Shown here: positions 16,603 to 24,562 of the stretch, one piece after another
Numbering within the stretch: position 1 is the stretch's first letter
Layout: each line of letters opens with the position of its first letter
Source: Akkermansiaceae bacterium
Lineage (GTDB): Bacteria; Verrucomicrobiota; Verrucomicrobiia; Verrucomicrobiales; Akkermansiaceae
Direction of reading: 5' to 3'
Length of the DNA stretch: 25,278 nt
NCBI GenBank assembly: GCA_014379305.1
Contig: JACMMB010000334.1
Location: 1-25,278, forward strand
Program-made: the position numbers and the translations under genes
Notes under the pieces: model-generated
Databases searched by the model: none
The model's input: only the letters and a program-made list of their open reading frames with translations
Told to the model about the DNA's origin: nothing

Positions 16603-17375
16603 GTCCCGAAAAAAAAGTCGCTGCCATCTCAGGAAAAAAGGGTCCGGGTTCTATTGCCGCACTCACCTGCTACGACTATCCGATGGCGCGCCTTCTCGAT
16701 GGCGCAGGCATTGATCTCTTGCTCGTTGGTGATTCCCTAGGCATGGTTGTCCTTGGCTATCCCGATACCACCCATGTCACCCTCGCTCACATCCTGCACC
16801 ACTTGGAAGCCGTGGCCCGGGCCAAACCCGCGGCCTTGATCATCGCCGACTTGCCTATTCACACCTATGACACCCCTGACCAAGCTCTGGATAGCGCAAA
16901 AAAACTCATCGCCGCTGGCGCCGATGCGGTGAAACTCGAAGGCGGCATCCGCCAAGCCGATAAAGTCCGCGCCATCGTCCAAGCCGGAATCCCTGTTTGT
17001 GGCCACCTCGGGATGTTGCCACAGCGTGTCCTGGAGGAAGGGGGTTACCGCAAAAAAGGCAAAACCCCTGAGCAAACCCTCGCCATCCTCGAAGGCGCCG
17101 AAGCCCTCATCTCCGCAGGAGTCTTCGCCATCGTTCTGGAATCTGTCACCCCGGAAGCCGCCGAAAAAATCACCCGTAGTATCTCCGTTCCCACCATCGG
17201 AATCGGTTGCGGTGAAGCCACCTGCGATGGCGAAATCGCCGTGATCACTGATCTTCTCGGCTCGTTCCCTTGGTTCGTGCCTCCCTTCTCCAGCCCGCAA
17301 ACCGACCTCGCCCGCCACACGACCGATGCTGCCGGAAAATACATCCAGCGCATCCGCTCCCATGCGGAAAATTAG
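16599..17375 (+). CDS. panB: 3-methyl-2-oxobutanoate hydroxymethyltransferase (PanB)
   Basis: PanB makes ketopantoate from 2-ketoisovalerate and methylene-tetrahydrofolate, the first committed step to pantothenate and CoA. The 258 residues form the expected TIM barrel with LLVGDSLGMVVLGY (41-54). Magnesium and substrate residues fall at Asp45, Asp84 (IIADLP) and Glu114 (KLEGG), the same numbers as in the E. coli enzyme; the catalytic Glu is Glu183 (VLESV). CGHLGMLPQ and IGIGCG are also present. The start is GTG 16599, because no ATG in this frame precedes it and the N-terminus fits the family. The gene follows tRNA-Glu and its terminator hairpin, and hemW begins 47 bases downstream, probably co-transcribed. 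No panC is adjacent. Confidence 0.95.
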   Translation: MSPEKKVAAISGKKGPGSIAALTCYDYPMARLLDGAGIDLLLVGDSLGMVVLGYPDTTHVTLAHILHHLEAVARAKPAALIIADLPIHTYDTPDQALDSAKKLIAAGADAVKLEGGIRQADKVRAIVQAGIPVCGHLGMLPQRVLEEGGYRKKGKTPEQTLAILEGAEALISAGVFAIVLESVTPEAAEKITRSISVPTIGIGCGEATCDGEIAVITDLLGSFPWFVPPFSSPQTDLARHTTDAAGKYIQRIRSHAEN

Positions 17376-17422
17376 TTGTTCAGTCATTCTTTCTCCGTTT
17401 CGAATCCAGCGCCTGGAAATAG

Positions 17423-18514
17423 ATGCTCGTTTATCTGCACATCCCTTTTTGCCATCGCATCTGCCCGTATTGCTCATTCTATAAACACACCCCCGGCAGC
17501 ACCAACATCGGCGAATTCATCCAGGCATTGAACACCGAAGCTTCCCTTCGCCTGCCATTACAGCCACAACCCACCACACTTTATCTAGGCGGGGGAACCC
17601 CCTCTTTTCTCTCATCCACCCATCTCACCGCCCTCTTCACCCATCTCCACAGCCTCATCGATTTCTCGCAACTCCGGGAAGTCACCCTCGAAGCAAACCC
17701 TGCCACCTTTGACCTCAAAAAAGCCCGCCTGTTCCGCTCTCTTGGCGTGACCCGCGTCTCCTTGGGAATCCAATCCTTCATCCCCCACGTGCTGGATGCT
17801 CTGGGACGTGAGCATACTCCCGCAGAGGCTTCCGCTTCGATTCAAACCCTCCGCGCCGCCGGTATAGCGTCCGTCAGCATAGACCTCATGTTCTCCATCC
17901 CCGGACAATCCCTTCCCGACTGGGAAAGCACGATTCTCCACACCATTTCCCTCAATCCCGATCACATCTCGGCTTACAATCTCACCTATGAGGAAGACAC
18001 GGCTTTCTTTGAATCCCTCCAAAATGGGACTTATCAGGAAAACGAGGACCACGATGCGGACCACTACCATCTTGCTGACAAGCTCCTCACCGCCGCCGGC
18101 TACGATCATTACGAAACCTCCAATTATGCCAGACCCGGCCACCAATCGCTCCATAACCAAGGCTACTGGAGCGGCTCGGACTATCTCGGTCTCGGCCCCT
18201 CCGCCGTCTCCACCCTCAAAGGCGTTCGCGAAAAAAATCTCTCCGACACTTCCGCCTACATCAGGCAGGTTTCCAGCATCGGCCGCGCGACTTTTGAAAC
18301 TGAAATCCTCTCCCCGGAGTCGCGACGCATCGAACTGATCGCCATGGGCCTGCGCACCACCCATGGAATACCCCTTGCTTTTCTGAACCGGGAATCCCTT
18401 CAAAGAGCGAAAGGCCTGGCCAGTGAAAACCTCCTGACGATTGGACCTACCCATCTCCACCTCACACACCTGGGTCGTCCTTTGGTGGATCCAATTGCCG
18501 CCGAACTCATTTAG
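17423..18514 (+). CDS. hemW: HemW, radical SAM heme chaperone (HemN-like)
   Basis: A 363-residue radical SAM protein. The iron-sulfur cluster cysteines are Cys10, Cys14 and Cys17 (CHRICPYC), the SAM-binding GGGTP is at 56-60, and EANP at 90-93. HNQGYW at 244-249 matches the HNxxYW heme-binding motif of HemW. The N-terminal extension that true coproporphyrinogen dehydrogenase HemN carries before the cluster is missing, since translation starts only nine residues before Cys10. These points favour HemW, which transfers heme to respiratory enzymes, over HemN, although such genes are often labelled oxygen-independent coproporphyrinogen oxidase. Start ATG 17423. It follows panB and ends before a terminator shared with rpsD. 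Confidence 0.92.
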   Translation: MLVYLHIPFCHRICPYCSFYKHTPGSTNIGEFIQALNTEASLRLPLQPQPTTLYLGGGTPSFLSSTHLTALFTHLHSLIDFSQLREVTLEANPATFDLKKARLFRSLGVTRVSLGIQSFIPHVLDALGREHTPAEASASIQTLRAAGIASVSIDLMFSIPGQSLPDWESTILHTISLNPDHISAYNLTYEEDTAFFESLQNGTYQENEDHDADHYHLADKLLTAAGYDHYETSNYARPGHQSLHNQGYWSGSDYLGLGPSAVSTLKGVREKNLSDTSAYIRQVSSIGRATFETEILSPESRRIELIAMGLRTTHGIPLAFLNRESLQRAKGLASENLLTIGPTHLHLTHLGRPLVDPIAAELI

Positions 18515-18538
18515 CAATCATCCGCTCATTGGACAAAA

Positions 18539-18567
18539 AAAACGCCCGGAGTTTATCCGGGCGTTTT
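18539..18567. terminator. Bidirectional terminator between hemW and rpsD
   Basis: AAAACGCCCGGA (18539-18550) and TCCGGGCGTTTT (18556-18567) form a perfect 12-pair stem with a five-base GTTTA loop. The plus strand ends in four T; the minus strand, used by rpsD, ends in eight T (complement of 18535-18542). It lies 24 bases after hemW stop and 26 after rpsD stop. Confidence 0.93.
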
Positions 18568-18593
18568 CTTGGAAAGTTGTCCTTTTGAAAAAA

Positions 18594-19205
18594 TCAGCGG
18601 GAGTAGAGCTCGACGATAAGCTGCTCGTTGACCAGCGGATCAATCTCGGAACGCTCCGGGATGCGTGACATGGTTGTCTCCATTTTCTCGCGATCCGTTT
18701 CCAGCCAATCCACTGCCGGGACGGCTTGGGTAAGATCGAGCATGCGCAGAACCAGTTGCTGGGAAGAAGGCTTGGCTCCCACCCTGATGTGGTCGCCTGG
18801 TTTTACTTGAAAGCTTGCGACATCGACGCAATGGCCATTCACCAGCACGTGGCCGTGATTGACCATCTGGCGGGCAGCTTGGCGGGAATTTCCAAAGCCC
18901 GCGCGATAGCAGACATTATCCAGGCGACATTCAAGCAGTTGAAGCAGAATGACACCCGTCACACCACGGCGGCGGGCCGCCTCCTGATAGTAACCGCGGA
19001 ATTGCTTCTCAAGGACGCCGTATTGAAAACGTAGCTTCTGTTTTTCACCGAGTGCGACGGAATACTCCGACTTCTTTTTACGACCGGCACGGACACCGTG
19101 CTGGCCAGGTGGGAAATTGCGGCGCTCCAAGGATTTGGAGGGGCCGAAAAGGGAAACGCCGAAGCGGCGGGATATTTTGGTGCGGGGACCTGTGTAGCGT
19201 GCCAT
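18594..19205 (-). CDS. rpsD: 30S ribosomal protein S4
   Basis: S4 binds 16S rRNA early in 30S assembly, and in many bacteria represses its own operon. The 203 residues match the usual length. The N-terminal half begins MARYTGPRTKISRRFG with RRNFPPGQHG; the S4 RNA-binding fold is at about 92-155 (CRLDNVCYRAGFGNSRQAARQMVNHGHVLVNG), ending in LIVELYSR. The N-terminal region has no cysteine cluster, so this is the zinc-free (C-) form. It is the last gene of rpsM-rpsK-rpsD, 24 bases after rpsK, and ends at a strong terminator instead of leading into rpoA. Start ATG 19205; no SD. Confidence 0.97.
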   Translation of the reverse strand: MARYTGPRTKISRRFGVSLFGPSKSLERRNFPPGQHGVRAGRKKKSEYSVALGEKQKLRFQYGVLEKQFRGYYQEAARRRGVTGVILLQLLECRLDNVCYRAGFGNSRQAARQMVNHGHVLVNGHCVDVASFQVKPGDHIRVGAKPSSQQLVLRMLDLTQAVPAVDWLETDREKMETTMSRIPERSEIDPLVNEQLIVELYSR

Positions 19206-19229
19206 GATCTGGGAAAGTTGGTTATTGGA

Positions 19230-19874
19230 TTAAACGCGGCGTGCTTTCTTGGGTCGGCATCCGTTGTGCGGAATCGGAGTTACATCGCGGATCGAAAGAA
19301 TATCGAGACCCAGACCTTGGACGGCACGAACGGCCGACTCACGACCGGAACCCGGACCTTTTACGCGCACTTCCACCTCTTTGAGACCGTGACCCATCGC
19401 TTGGCGACAGGCATCTTGCGAAACCACTTGAGCCGCATATGCGGTACTCTTACGGGAGCCCTTGAAGCCCATCTTGCCGGCACTCGACCACCCGATGGAG
19501 TTGCCGTTGGTATCCGTCACACTCACGAGAGTGTTGTTGAAAGTAGCACTTACGTGGACGATGCCGCGTGAAACGTTCTTCGAACCCTTGGCTTTGTGAA
19601 TTTTGATTTCCTCTTCCCCGCCCCCGATTTCAGCAAAGATATCTTTCTTAACTTCCTTCTTGGGGGTGCCGTCGGGATTCAGACCCGGTGGCGCGATTTC
19701 CGGTTTCGCAGCGGCGGGCGCTTCGGCAGCGCCAGCCTTTTTAGGCTTGCCGGCCTTGCCGGAAGGAGCTTGATCCGGCTTTGCTTCAGGAGCGGTTGCC
19801 GGGGTTTCGGGTTTAGCCTCGGCAGCGGGGACCGCTACTTCTTCAGCTTCTTGGTTGTTTGTTTCTTCTGACAT
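19230..19874 (-). CDS. rpsK: 30S ribosomal protein S11 with long disordered N-terminal extension
   Basis: S11 sits on the 30S platform next to the mRNA Shine-Dalgarno duplex region. The S11 core is residues about 95-214, with GIVHVSATFNNTLVSVTD, WSSAGKMGFKGSRKSTAYAA, VRVKGPGSGRESAVRAVQ and IRDVTPIPHNGCRPKKARRV. The whole protein has 214 residues against about 130 usually. The extra N-terminal 90 residues are rich in Ala, Pro, Glu and Lys, low in hydrophobics, and surely disordered; they end in an acidic patch (EIGGGEEEI). No alternative ATG occurs before the core, and the frame keeps a biased composition, so the extension looks real. Start ATG 19874. An inverted repeat lies in the gap to rpsM. 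Confidence 0.96.
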   Translation of the reverse strand: MSEETNNQEAEEVAVPAAEAKPETPATAPEAKPDQAPSGKAGKPKKAGAAEAPAAAKPEIAPPGLNPDGTPKKEVKKDIFAEIGGGEEEIKIHKAKGSKNVSRGIVHVSATFNNTLVSVTDTNGNSIGWSSAGKMGFKGSRKSTAYAAQVVSQDACRQAMGHGLKEVEVRVKGPGSGRESAVRAVQGLGLDILSIRDVTPIPHNGCRPKKARRV

Positions 19875-19888
19875 ATGTCGGGAACTGG

Positions 19889-19908
19889 CAGGAGCTGTTA
19901 AACTCCTG
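19889..19908 (-). repeat. Small hairpin in the rpsM-rpsK gap
   Basis: CAGGAG (19889-19894) and CTCCTG (19903-19908) are exact inverted copies with an eight-base loop. On the mRNA one arm carries AGGAG, which would be paired and is too far (28 bases) from the rpsK ATG to act as its SD. It may tune rpsK translation or mRNA decay. Confidence 0.35.
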
Positions 19909-19931
19909 AAAAATGATTTATAAGCCTCTGA

Positions 19932-20300
19932 TTATTTCTTCACGCCAACCGTCTTCTTCTTGCCCTTGCGGGTCCGGGCATTGGTGCGGGTGCGCTGGCC
20001 GCGCACAGGCAGGCCGCGCTTGTGGCGGATGCCGCGATAGCAGTTGATCGAGGTAAGGCGTTTGAGCTGGGACTGGCGCTCACGACGGAGGTCGCCTTCA
20101 ACCATGATGGATTCGGACTGGATAACCTGCGCGATTTTAACCAGCTGATCCTCGCTGAGCTGGCCCGTGCGGATATCCGGGTCAATGCCGGCGTGTTCAA
20201 GAATGCGGCTCGCCAATGGACGTCCGATTCCAAACATGTATGTGAGAGAAGCTTCGATGCGCTTCTCATTGGGGATTTCGATACCTAAAATGCGTGCCAT
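19932..20300 (-). CDS. rpsM: 30S ribosomal protein S13
   Basis: S13 lies in the head of the 30S subunit and contacts the P-site tRNA and S19. The 122 residues show the usual order: MARILGIEIPNEKRIEASLTYMFGIG, the coiled helices in the middle, then LKRLTSINCYRGIRHKRGLPVRGQRT with the basic tail TRTNARTRKGKKK that reaches into the decoding region. The start is ATG 20300. It is the first gene of the rpsM-rpsK-rpsD unit; the usual upstream rpmJ (L36) is not in the 227 bases before it. That gap separates it from the divergent moxR and holds candidate promoters for both. Confidence 0.97.
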   Translation of the reverse strand: MARILGIEIPNEKRIEASLTYMFGIGRPLASRILEHAGIDPDIRTGQLSEDQLVKIAQVIQSESIMVEGDLRRERQSQLKRLTSINCYRGIRHKRGLPVRGQRTRTNARTRKGKKKTVGVKK

Positions 20301-20364
20301 TGTATGCGGAAGTTCACTTGAAACGAAGCATGCCGATACAAACCGGAAGCCCCGCGGGGCGGGT

Positions 20365-20392
20365 GATTTAGCAGATGACGGTAATCTGGCAA
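20365..20392 (-). promoter_or_regulatory. Candidate promoter for the rpsM operon
   Basis: On the minus strand TTGCCA (20392-20387) and TAAATC (20370-20365) are 16 bases apart, with TGC directly before the -10 box as in extended -10 promoters. A perfect 12-base palindrome GCCCCGCGGGGC (20349-20360) lies just downstream, near the expected start of transcription. Confidence 0.35.
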
Positions 20393-20478
20393 GCCGGAAA
20401 TGGAAAAAACTCCATGTCAGGCATTATTCCGGGGAATCCAGTTGTCTAACCCGACTTTCAAATCCGCCGCATCACTCC

Positions 20479-20506
20479 TCGACAAAAATCCCCCGCTCCG
20501 TAGCTT
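20479..20506 (+). promoter_or_regulatory. Candidate promoter for moxR operon
   Basis: TCGACA (20479-20484) and TAGCTT (20501-20506) are 16 bases apart. The -35 box matches at five of six positions, the -10 at three. Transcription would start about 14 bases before the moxR ATG. Confidence 0.3.
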
Positions 20507-20527
20507 CGCCAAAGCATCACCGCATCC

Positions 20528-21613
20528 ATGGATACCCACTCAGAAGCACCCGAAGAAATCTCAGCCGAACTCCCTGTTGAGACCCTTGAAGAAGCGATCG
20601 TAGAAAACGCGCACTACCATCTTCCTCCAGACGATGTGGCCGCCATTGATGAACTGGGTAGCACCTACCAAGCCCTTCGCGCCGAGCTGGCGAAAACAAT
20701 TGTTGGCCAAGACGATGTGATCGAAAAACTCGCCATCTGTCTCTTCGCCCGCGGTCACGCTCTCCTGATGGGCGTTCCCGGCCTTGCGAAAACCTTACTT
20801 GTTTCCTCTGTCGCGCAGACCTTCGATCTTTCCTTCAACCGCATCCAGTTCACCCCCGACCTGATGCCAGCCGACATCACCGGTACCGACATCATCCAGG
20901 AATCCGGAGCCGGTGGCAAACGTGAGTTCGAGTTCGTTAAAGGCCCGGTCTTCGCCAATCTAGTCCTCGCCGACGAAATCAACCGCGCCCCTGCCAAAAC
21001 CCAGTCAGCGATGCTTGAGGCAATGGGTGAAAACAAAGTCACCGTCCTGGGCAAAACCTACGTTCTGCAACCTCCGTTTTTCGTCCTTGCCACCCAGAAC
21101 CCGATCGAGCAGGAAGGCACCTATCCCCTCCCTGAGGCACAGCTCGACCGTTTCATGTTCCTCATTGAAGTCGACTACCCCTCCGCGGCAGAGGAAAAAC
21201 GCATCGCCCGCGAAACAACCGGTGCCGCCAAACACGCGCTTGCCAAACTGATCGACGGCGAGCGAATAATCGCCTTCCAGCAACTCGTCCGCCGGGTCCC
21301 GGTCCCCGAACACCTTTACGATTACGCCGTCCAAATCGTCCGTAAAACCCGCCCCGATCAGCCGGAATCCCCTCAATGGATCAAGGATACCGTCGGCTGG
21401 GGCGCAGGCCCGCGCGCCGTCCAATATCTCATTCTTGGCGCCAAATCCCGCGCTGCCCTGCGCGGCAATTACATGGCATCCCTTGAAGATCTCGAAGCCG
21501 TCGCCTCCCCGGTCCTGACCCACCGCGTCATTACCAACTTCTCCGCCGAATCCCAAGGCATGACTTCCAAGAAAATCGTCGCCAGGCTCATTTCTGAAAT
21601 GCGCGAGGAGTAA
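20528..21613 (+). CDS. MoxR-family AAA+ ATPase
   Basis: MoxR proteins are AAA+ ATPases thought to act as chaperones that mature or activate metal-dependent and vWA-domain partners. The 361 residues begin with an acidic 40-residue stretch. The AAA+ core follows, with Walker A GVPGLAKT (82-89), Walker B LVLADE (145-150), INRAPAKTQSAMLEAM, sensor 1 ATQNPIEQEGTYPLPEAQLDRF and sensor 2 region WGAGPRAVQYLI. The downstream genes encode a DUF58/vWA protein and a BatA-like vWA protein, the classic MoxR-Bat arrangement, so these are the likely partners. Start ATG 20528; no SD. It is divergent from rpsM. Confidence 0.93.
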   Translation: MDTHSEAPEEISAELPVETLEEAIVENAHYHLPPDDVAAIDELGSTYQALRAELAKTIVGQDDVIEKLAICLFARGHALLMGVPGLAKTLLVSSVAQTFDLSFNRIQFTPDLMPADITGTDIIQESGAGGKREFEFVKGPVFANLVLADEINRAPAKTQSAMLEAMGENKVTVLGKTYVLQPPFFVLATQNPIEQEGTYPLPEAQLDRFMFLIEVDYPSAAEEKRIARETTGAAKHALAKLIDGERIIAFQQLVRRVPVPEHLYDYAVQIVRKTRPDQPESPQWIKDTVGWGAGPRAVQYLILGAKSRAALRGNYMASLEDLEAVASPVLTHRVITNFSAESQGMTSKKIVARLISEMREE

Positions 21614-21676
21614 TTCTCCACATGCATTTTCACCAAGATGTTCTGCGGTTAAACCAATCCGAAACTACCGACCTGA

Positions 21677-22573
21677 GTGCCTCACTCCTTCATCGACAAC
21701 ATCCTGCTCTCCCGCCTCGGCTCGCTGCCCATCGAGTCGCGGGTTCCGATGATGGGCAATGTCGCCGGGAAACACCGCTCGCCTCACCGCGGCTCCTCCG
21801 TCGAATTCGCCGAATACCGGAAATACGTCCCGGGTGATGATACCCGCCGCCTGGATTGGAAAGCATTCGCCCGCTCGGATCGATTCTACATCAAGGAATT
21901 TGAAGCGGACACCAACCTGCGTGCCTACTTTGTCGTCGATGCCTCCGGCTCCATGAATTTCCACAGTCCCGGTCAGGAAACGAAAATCCAATACGCCCGC
22001 CGCATCGCTTCCTCCCTCGCCTATCTTCTCGTCAACCAAGGCGATGCCGCCGGCTTATCCATCTGCACGGACAAGCTTTATCTCGAGGTCCCGCCCAGCC
22101 GCCGCGCCGCGCACCTTGAGCGGTTTTTCACCACGCTCGGAAAAGTGGAACCATCTGGCGAAACCGGCCTCATCGAAGCTCTTCACACCATTGCTGAAAA
22201 AATCAGCCAGCGGGCCTTCGTTGTCATTCTTTCCGATTTCTTTACCGACACCGCCGCACTCGGCGATGCGCTTCAGCATCTCCGCTACCGCAAGCACGAT
22301 ATCTCCCTCTTCCATCTGATGGATCCTCAGGAGATCGGCTTTAACTTCGACCGACCTCACCGCTTCGTCGATCTTGAAGACGGCACCATCATCGTTGCCG
22401 AACCAAATCTCATCGCCGACGAATATCAAACCGCGCTTAAGGATTTTCTAATATCCGTTCGGGCAAAGGCACACGACGCCGCCGCCGATTACCAACTAGT
22501 CACTACCGATAGGCCTCTGGAGCCTCTACTCCGCGAGTTTCTCACCGCCCGCATCCCCAAAGCGAAGCACTGA
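21677..22573 (+). CDS. DUF58 domain protein with vWA-like MIDAS motif
   Basis: A 298-residue cytosolic protein. The DUF58 signature EFAEYRKYVPGDDTRRLDWKAFARSD lies at 44-68 and the vWA metal site DASGS at 88-92 (VVDASGSM), followed by GDAAGL and VVILSDFF. DUF58 proteins are nearly always beside MoxR ATPases, as here, 63 bases downstream of moxR. The start is GTG 21677: a TGA directly before it excludes any longer form, and starting at the next Met (25) would cut into the conserved N-terminus. The stop overlaps the next ATG by one base (TGATG), implying coupling. The function is unproved; metal-dependent protein interaction is the usual inference. Confidence 0.9.
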   Translation: MPHSFIDNILLSRLGSLPIESRVPMMGNVAGKHRSPHRGSSVEFAEYRKYVPGDDTRRLDWKAFARSDRFYIKEFEADTNLRAYFVVDASGSMNFHSPGQETKIQYARRIASSLAYLLVNQGDAAGLSICTDKLYLEVPPSRRAAHLERFFTTLGKVEPSGETGLIEALHTIAEKISQRAFVVILSDFFTDTAALGDALQHLRYRKHDISLFHLMDPQEIGFNFDRPHRFVDLEDGTIIVAEPNLIADEYQTALKDFLISVRAKAHDAAADYQLVTTDRPLEPLLREFLTARIPKAKH

Positions 22574-24543
22574 TGACTTTCCTCTCCCCATTTCTCCTCT
22601 GGTTTTTGGCTGCCGCCAGCATCCCGGTAATTATCCATCTTCTCAACAAACGGCGTCATAAAACCATCCAATGGGCGGCAATGCAGTTTCTGCTGAAAGC
22701 CACCCGCGAGTCACGGGGGAAGAAGAAACTCCGCCACATCCTCATCCTCACATGCCGCGCCCTTGGCATTGCCGCCCTCGCCTTCGCCGCCGCCCGACCT
22801 GTGGTATCGGGCCTCGTTGGCTGGGGCGCCGGCACAATTGATACAGTCGTCCTCGTCCTGGACCGCAGCGCCTCCATGGAACTCCGTTCCGGCGATGGCC
22901 AAGCCACAAAGCGCGAGCTAGTCCTCCAGAAAGTCCGCGACGCCCTGACCGATCTTGGAAACCCAAGGCTTGTGCTGTTGGATAGCGCCTCCGGCAAAGC
23001 TCAGGAAGTCCCCTCACCGGATATTCTTGCTGAAATATCCAGCACTGCCGCCACGCACTCTACCGCCAATTTCAAGACGCTGATGACAACCGCCGCGGAG
23101 TATCTATCAAGATCAACCGGACGGTCGGAAATCTGGCTTGCCTCTGATTTGCAGTTATCAAACTGGCGACCCGATGATGAACGATGGGCAGCGGTTCGCG
23201 CTACCCTTGCCTCCCTTCATCAGAAATGCGCCGTTCGAATTCTTTCCCTCACCGGCAGCGCCGCGCCTAATGTCGGCCTACGCCTGGTTGGAACCCGCCG
23301 TCTTGCCGATGGCCTGCTCCTCGATCTCGAACTCATCCGCTCCGAAGAAGACCGTGGCTCGATTTCTCTGCCTCTCACCATCAATACCAACGGAGCACGC
23401 AGTAGCGAAACGGTCATTCTCCCCGGCCAATCCCTCCGTTTCCAAAAACGCATCTCCTTGTCGGAAAGCGATGCAACCGGGCACGGATGGATCTCTATTC
23501 CTGCTGACGGCAACGTCCGGGATAACACGGCCTTTTTCGCTTATGGTCCCGCCCGTTCCATTAAGTCACTCGTTGTCGCGACTCCGGGAGAAGCCGGGGA
23601 TTATCTTTCCCTCGCCGCCGCCCCGCCGGGTTTTGAAAAACAATCCGTCGAGCGCATCGACCCGGCACAATTCTCCAACGCCGACACCTCAAACGTAGCC
23701 ATGATCCTATGGGCTTCCCCATTGCCAGTCGGAGCTAACGTGCAAGCCCTTGAACGATTTCTCTCCAGTGGTGGCCAAGTCGTCTTTCTCCCCAGCGAAA
23801 CCCCGTCCCCCGAAAGCTTTCTTGGGATGCAATGGGGGCCTGTTACCCTAGCCGAATCAGGGAAATTCTTCATCCTCCAGGACTGGAACAAAACAGATGG
23901 CCCCCTGCGCGACGGCATCGATGGCTCCCCGATCCCCGCCGAGCGACTCCGGGCCATCAAACGCTCGAGTCCCACAGGCGATGCAGCCGTTCTCGCCCGC
24001 TGGGAGGATGGCGAAACCTTTCTCACACGCCGGATTGTCGATCGCGGCACCCTTTGGTTTGTCAGTTCCATCCCTGATTATACATGGTCAAACCTCGGCG
24101 ATGCCGATGTCCTGCTTCCCCTCGCCCAGCGTATCCTGGCCCTGGGTGCCGATCGCTTCGATTCATCCTACCTTGCCGAAGTCGGAGCGGATGGCACAAA
24201 CCTTCTCGCCGGAGAAAGCCGAACCCGTATCGATGATTACGCAGCCGAAAATTCACCGTACGAGGCTGGAGTCTTCCGTATTGGCGAGCGCCTTATCGCT
24301 ATCAATCGCCCCTTGGCCGAAAACGATCTCCAGATTGCAAGCAAGGACAATCTCGACGCCATGCTGGAAGGCACCGACTACCGCCTTCTCGATCAAGCCG
24401 GCCAAGTTGGCGACTCTTCGCTTTCCACCGATATGTGGCGGTCATTTCTCCTCGCCGTTTTATTCTTCCTGATTAGCGAAGCAATTCTCTGCCTCCCAAT
24501 AAAATCCACTGCTACCTCTCAAAAGCTTGTGGCTGCGAAATAA
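22573..24543 (+). CDS. BatA-like membrane protein with vWA domain
   Basis: A 656-residue membrane protein. The N-terminus (FLSPFLLWFLAAASIPVIIHLLN) is the BatA two-helix anchor domain, with helices at about 5-23 and 55-75 and the block RRHKTIQWAAMQFL between them. A vWA domain begins at 91 with MIDAS DRSAS at 97-101. Residues about 330-560 resemble the glutamine-amidotransferase-like fold often attached to such proteins (ERFLSSGGQVVFLPSE). The last membrane helix is at about 625-646. The vWA and middle domains should therefore lie on the periplasmic side. In Bacteroides, Bat proteins have been tied to aerotolerance; that role is not shown here. Start ATG 22573 overlaps the DUF58 stop. Confidence 0.88.
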   Translation: MTFLSPFLLWFLAAASIPVIIHLLNKRRHKTIQWAAMQFLLKATRESRGKKKLRHILILTCRALGIAALAFAAARPVVSGLVGWGAGTIDTVVLVLDRSASMELRSGDGQATKRELVLQKVRDALTDLGNPRLVLLDSASGKAQEVPSPDILAEISSTAATHSTANFKTLMTTAAEYLSRSTGRSEIWLASDLQLSNWRPDDERWAAVRATLASLHQKCAVRILSLTGSAAPNVGLRLVGTRRLADGLLLDLELIRSEEDRGSISLPLTINTNGARSSETVILPGQSLRFQKRISLSESDATGHGWISIPADGNVRDNTAFFAYGPARSIKSLVVATPGEAGDYLSLAAAPPGFEKQSVERIDPAQFSNADTSNVAMILWASPLPVGANVQALERFLSSGGQVVFLPSETPSPESFLGMQWGPVTLAESGKFFILQDWNKTDGPLRDGIDGSPIPAERLRAIKRSSPTGDAAVLARWEDGETFLTRRIVDRGTLWFVSSIPDYTWSNLGDADVLLPLAQRILALGADRFDSSYLAEVGADGTNLLAGESRTRIDDYAAENSPYEAGVFRIGERLIAINRPLAENDLQIASKDNLDAMLEGTDYRLLDQAGQVGDSSLSTDMWRSFLLAVLFFLISEAILCLPIKSTATSQKLVAAK

Positions 24544-24562
24544 ATGATTCATTTTTTAAAAA

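Noticed and set aside
16737..17477. 246-codon open frame antisense to panB
   Set aside because: panB has all catalytic residues at conserved positions; the antisense frame shows no domain and spans the panB-hemW junction.
17612..18517. 301-codon open frame antisense to hemW
   Set aside because: It lies opposite a gene with intact radical SAM and HNxxYW motifs, and shows Gly/Glu/Val-rich shadow composition.
20301..20527. Possible rpmJ (L36) upstream of rpsM
   Set aside because: I looked for the short Cys-rich L36 pattern on the minus strand and found none.
21005..21556. 183-codon open frame antisense to moxR
   Set aside because: Overlaps the conserved AAA+ core; composition is typical of a shadow frame.
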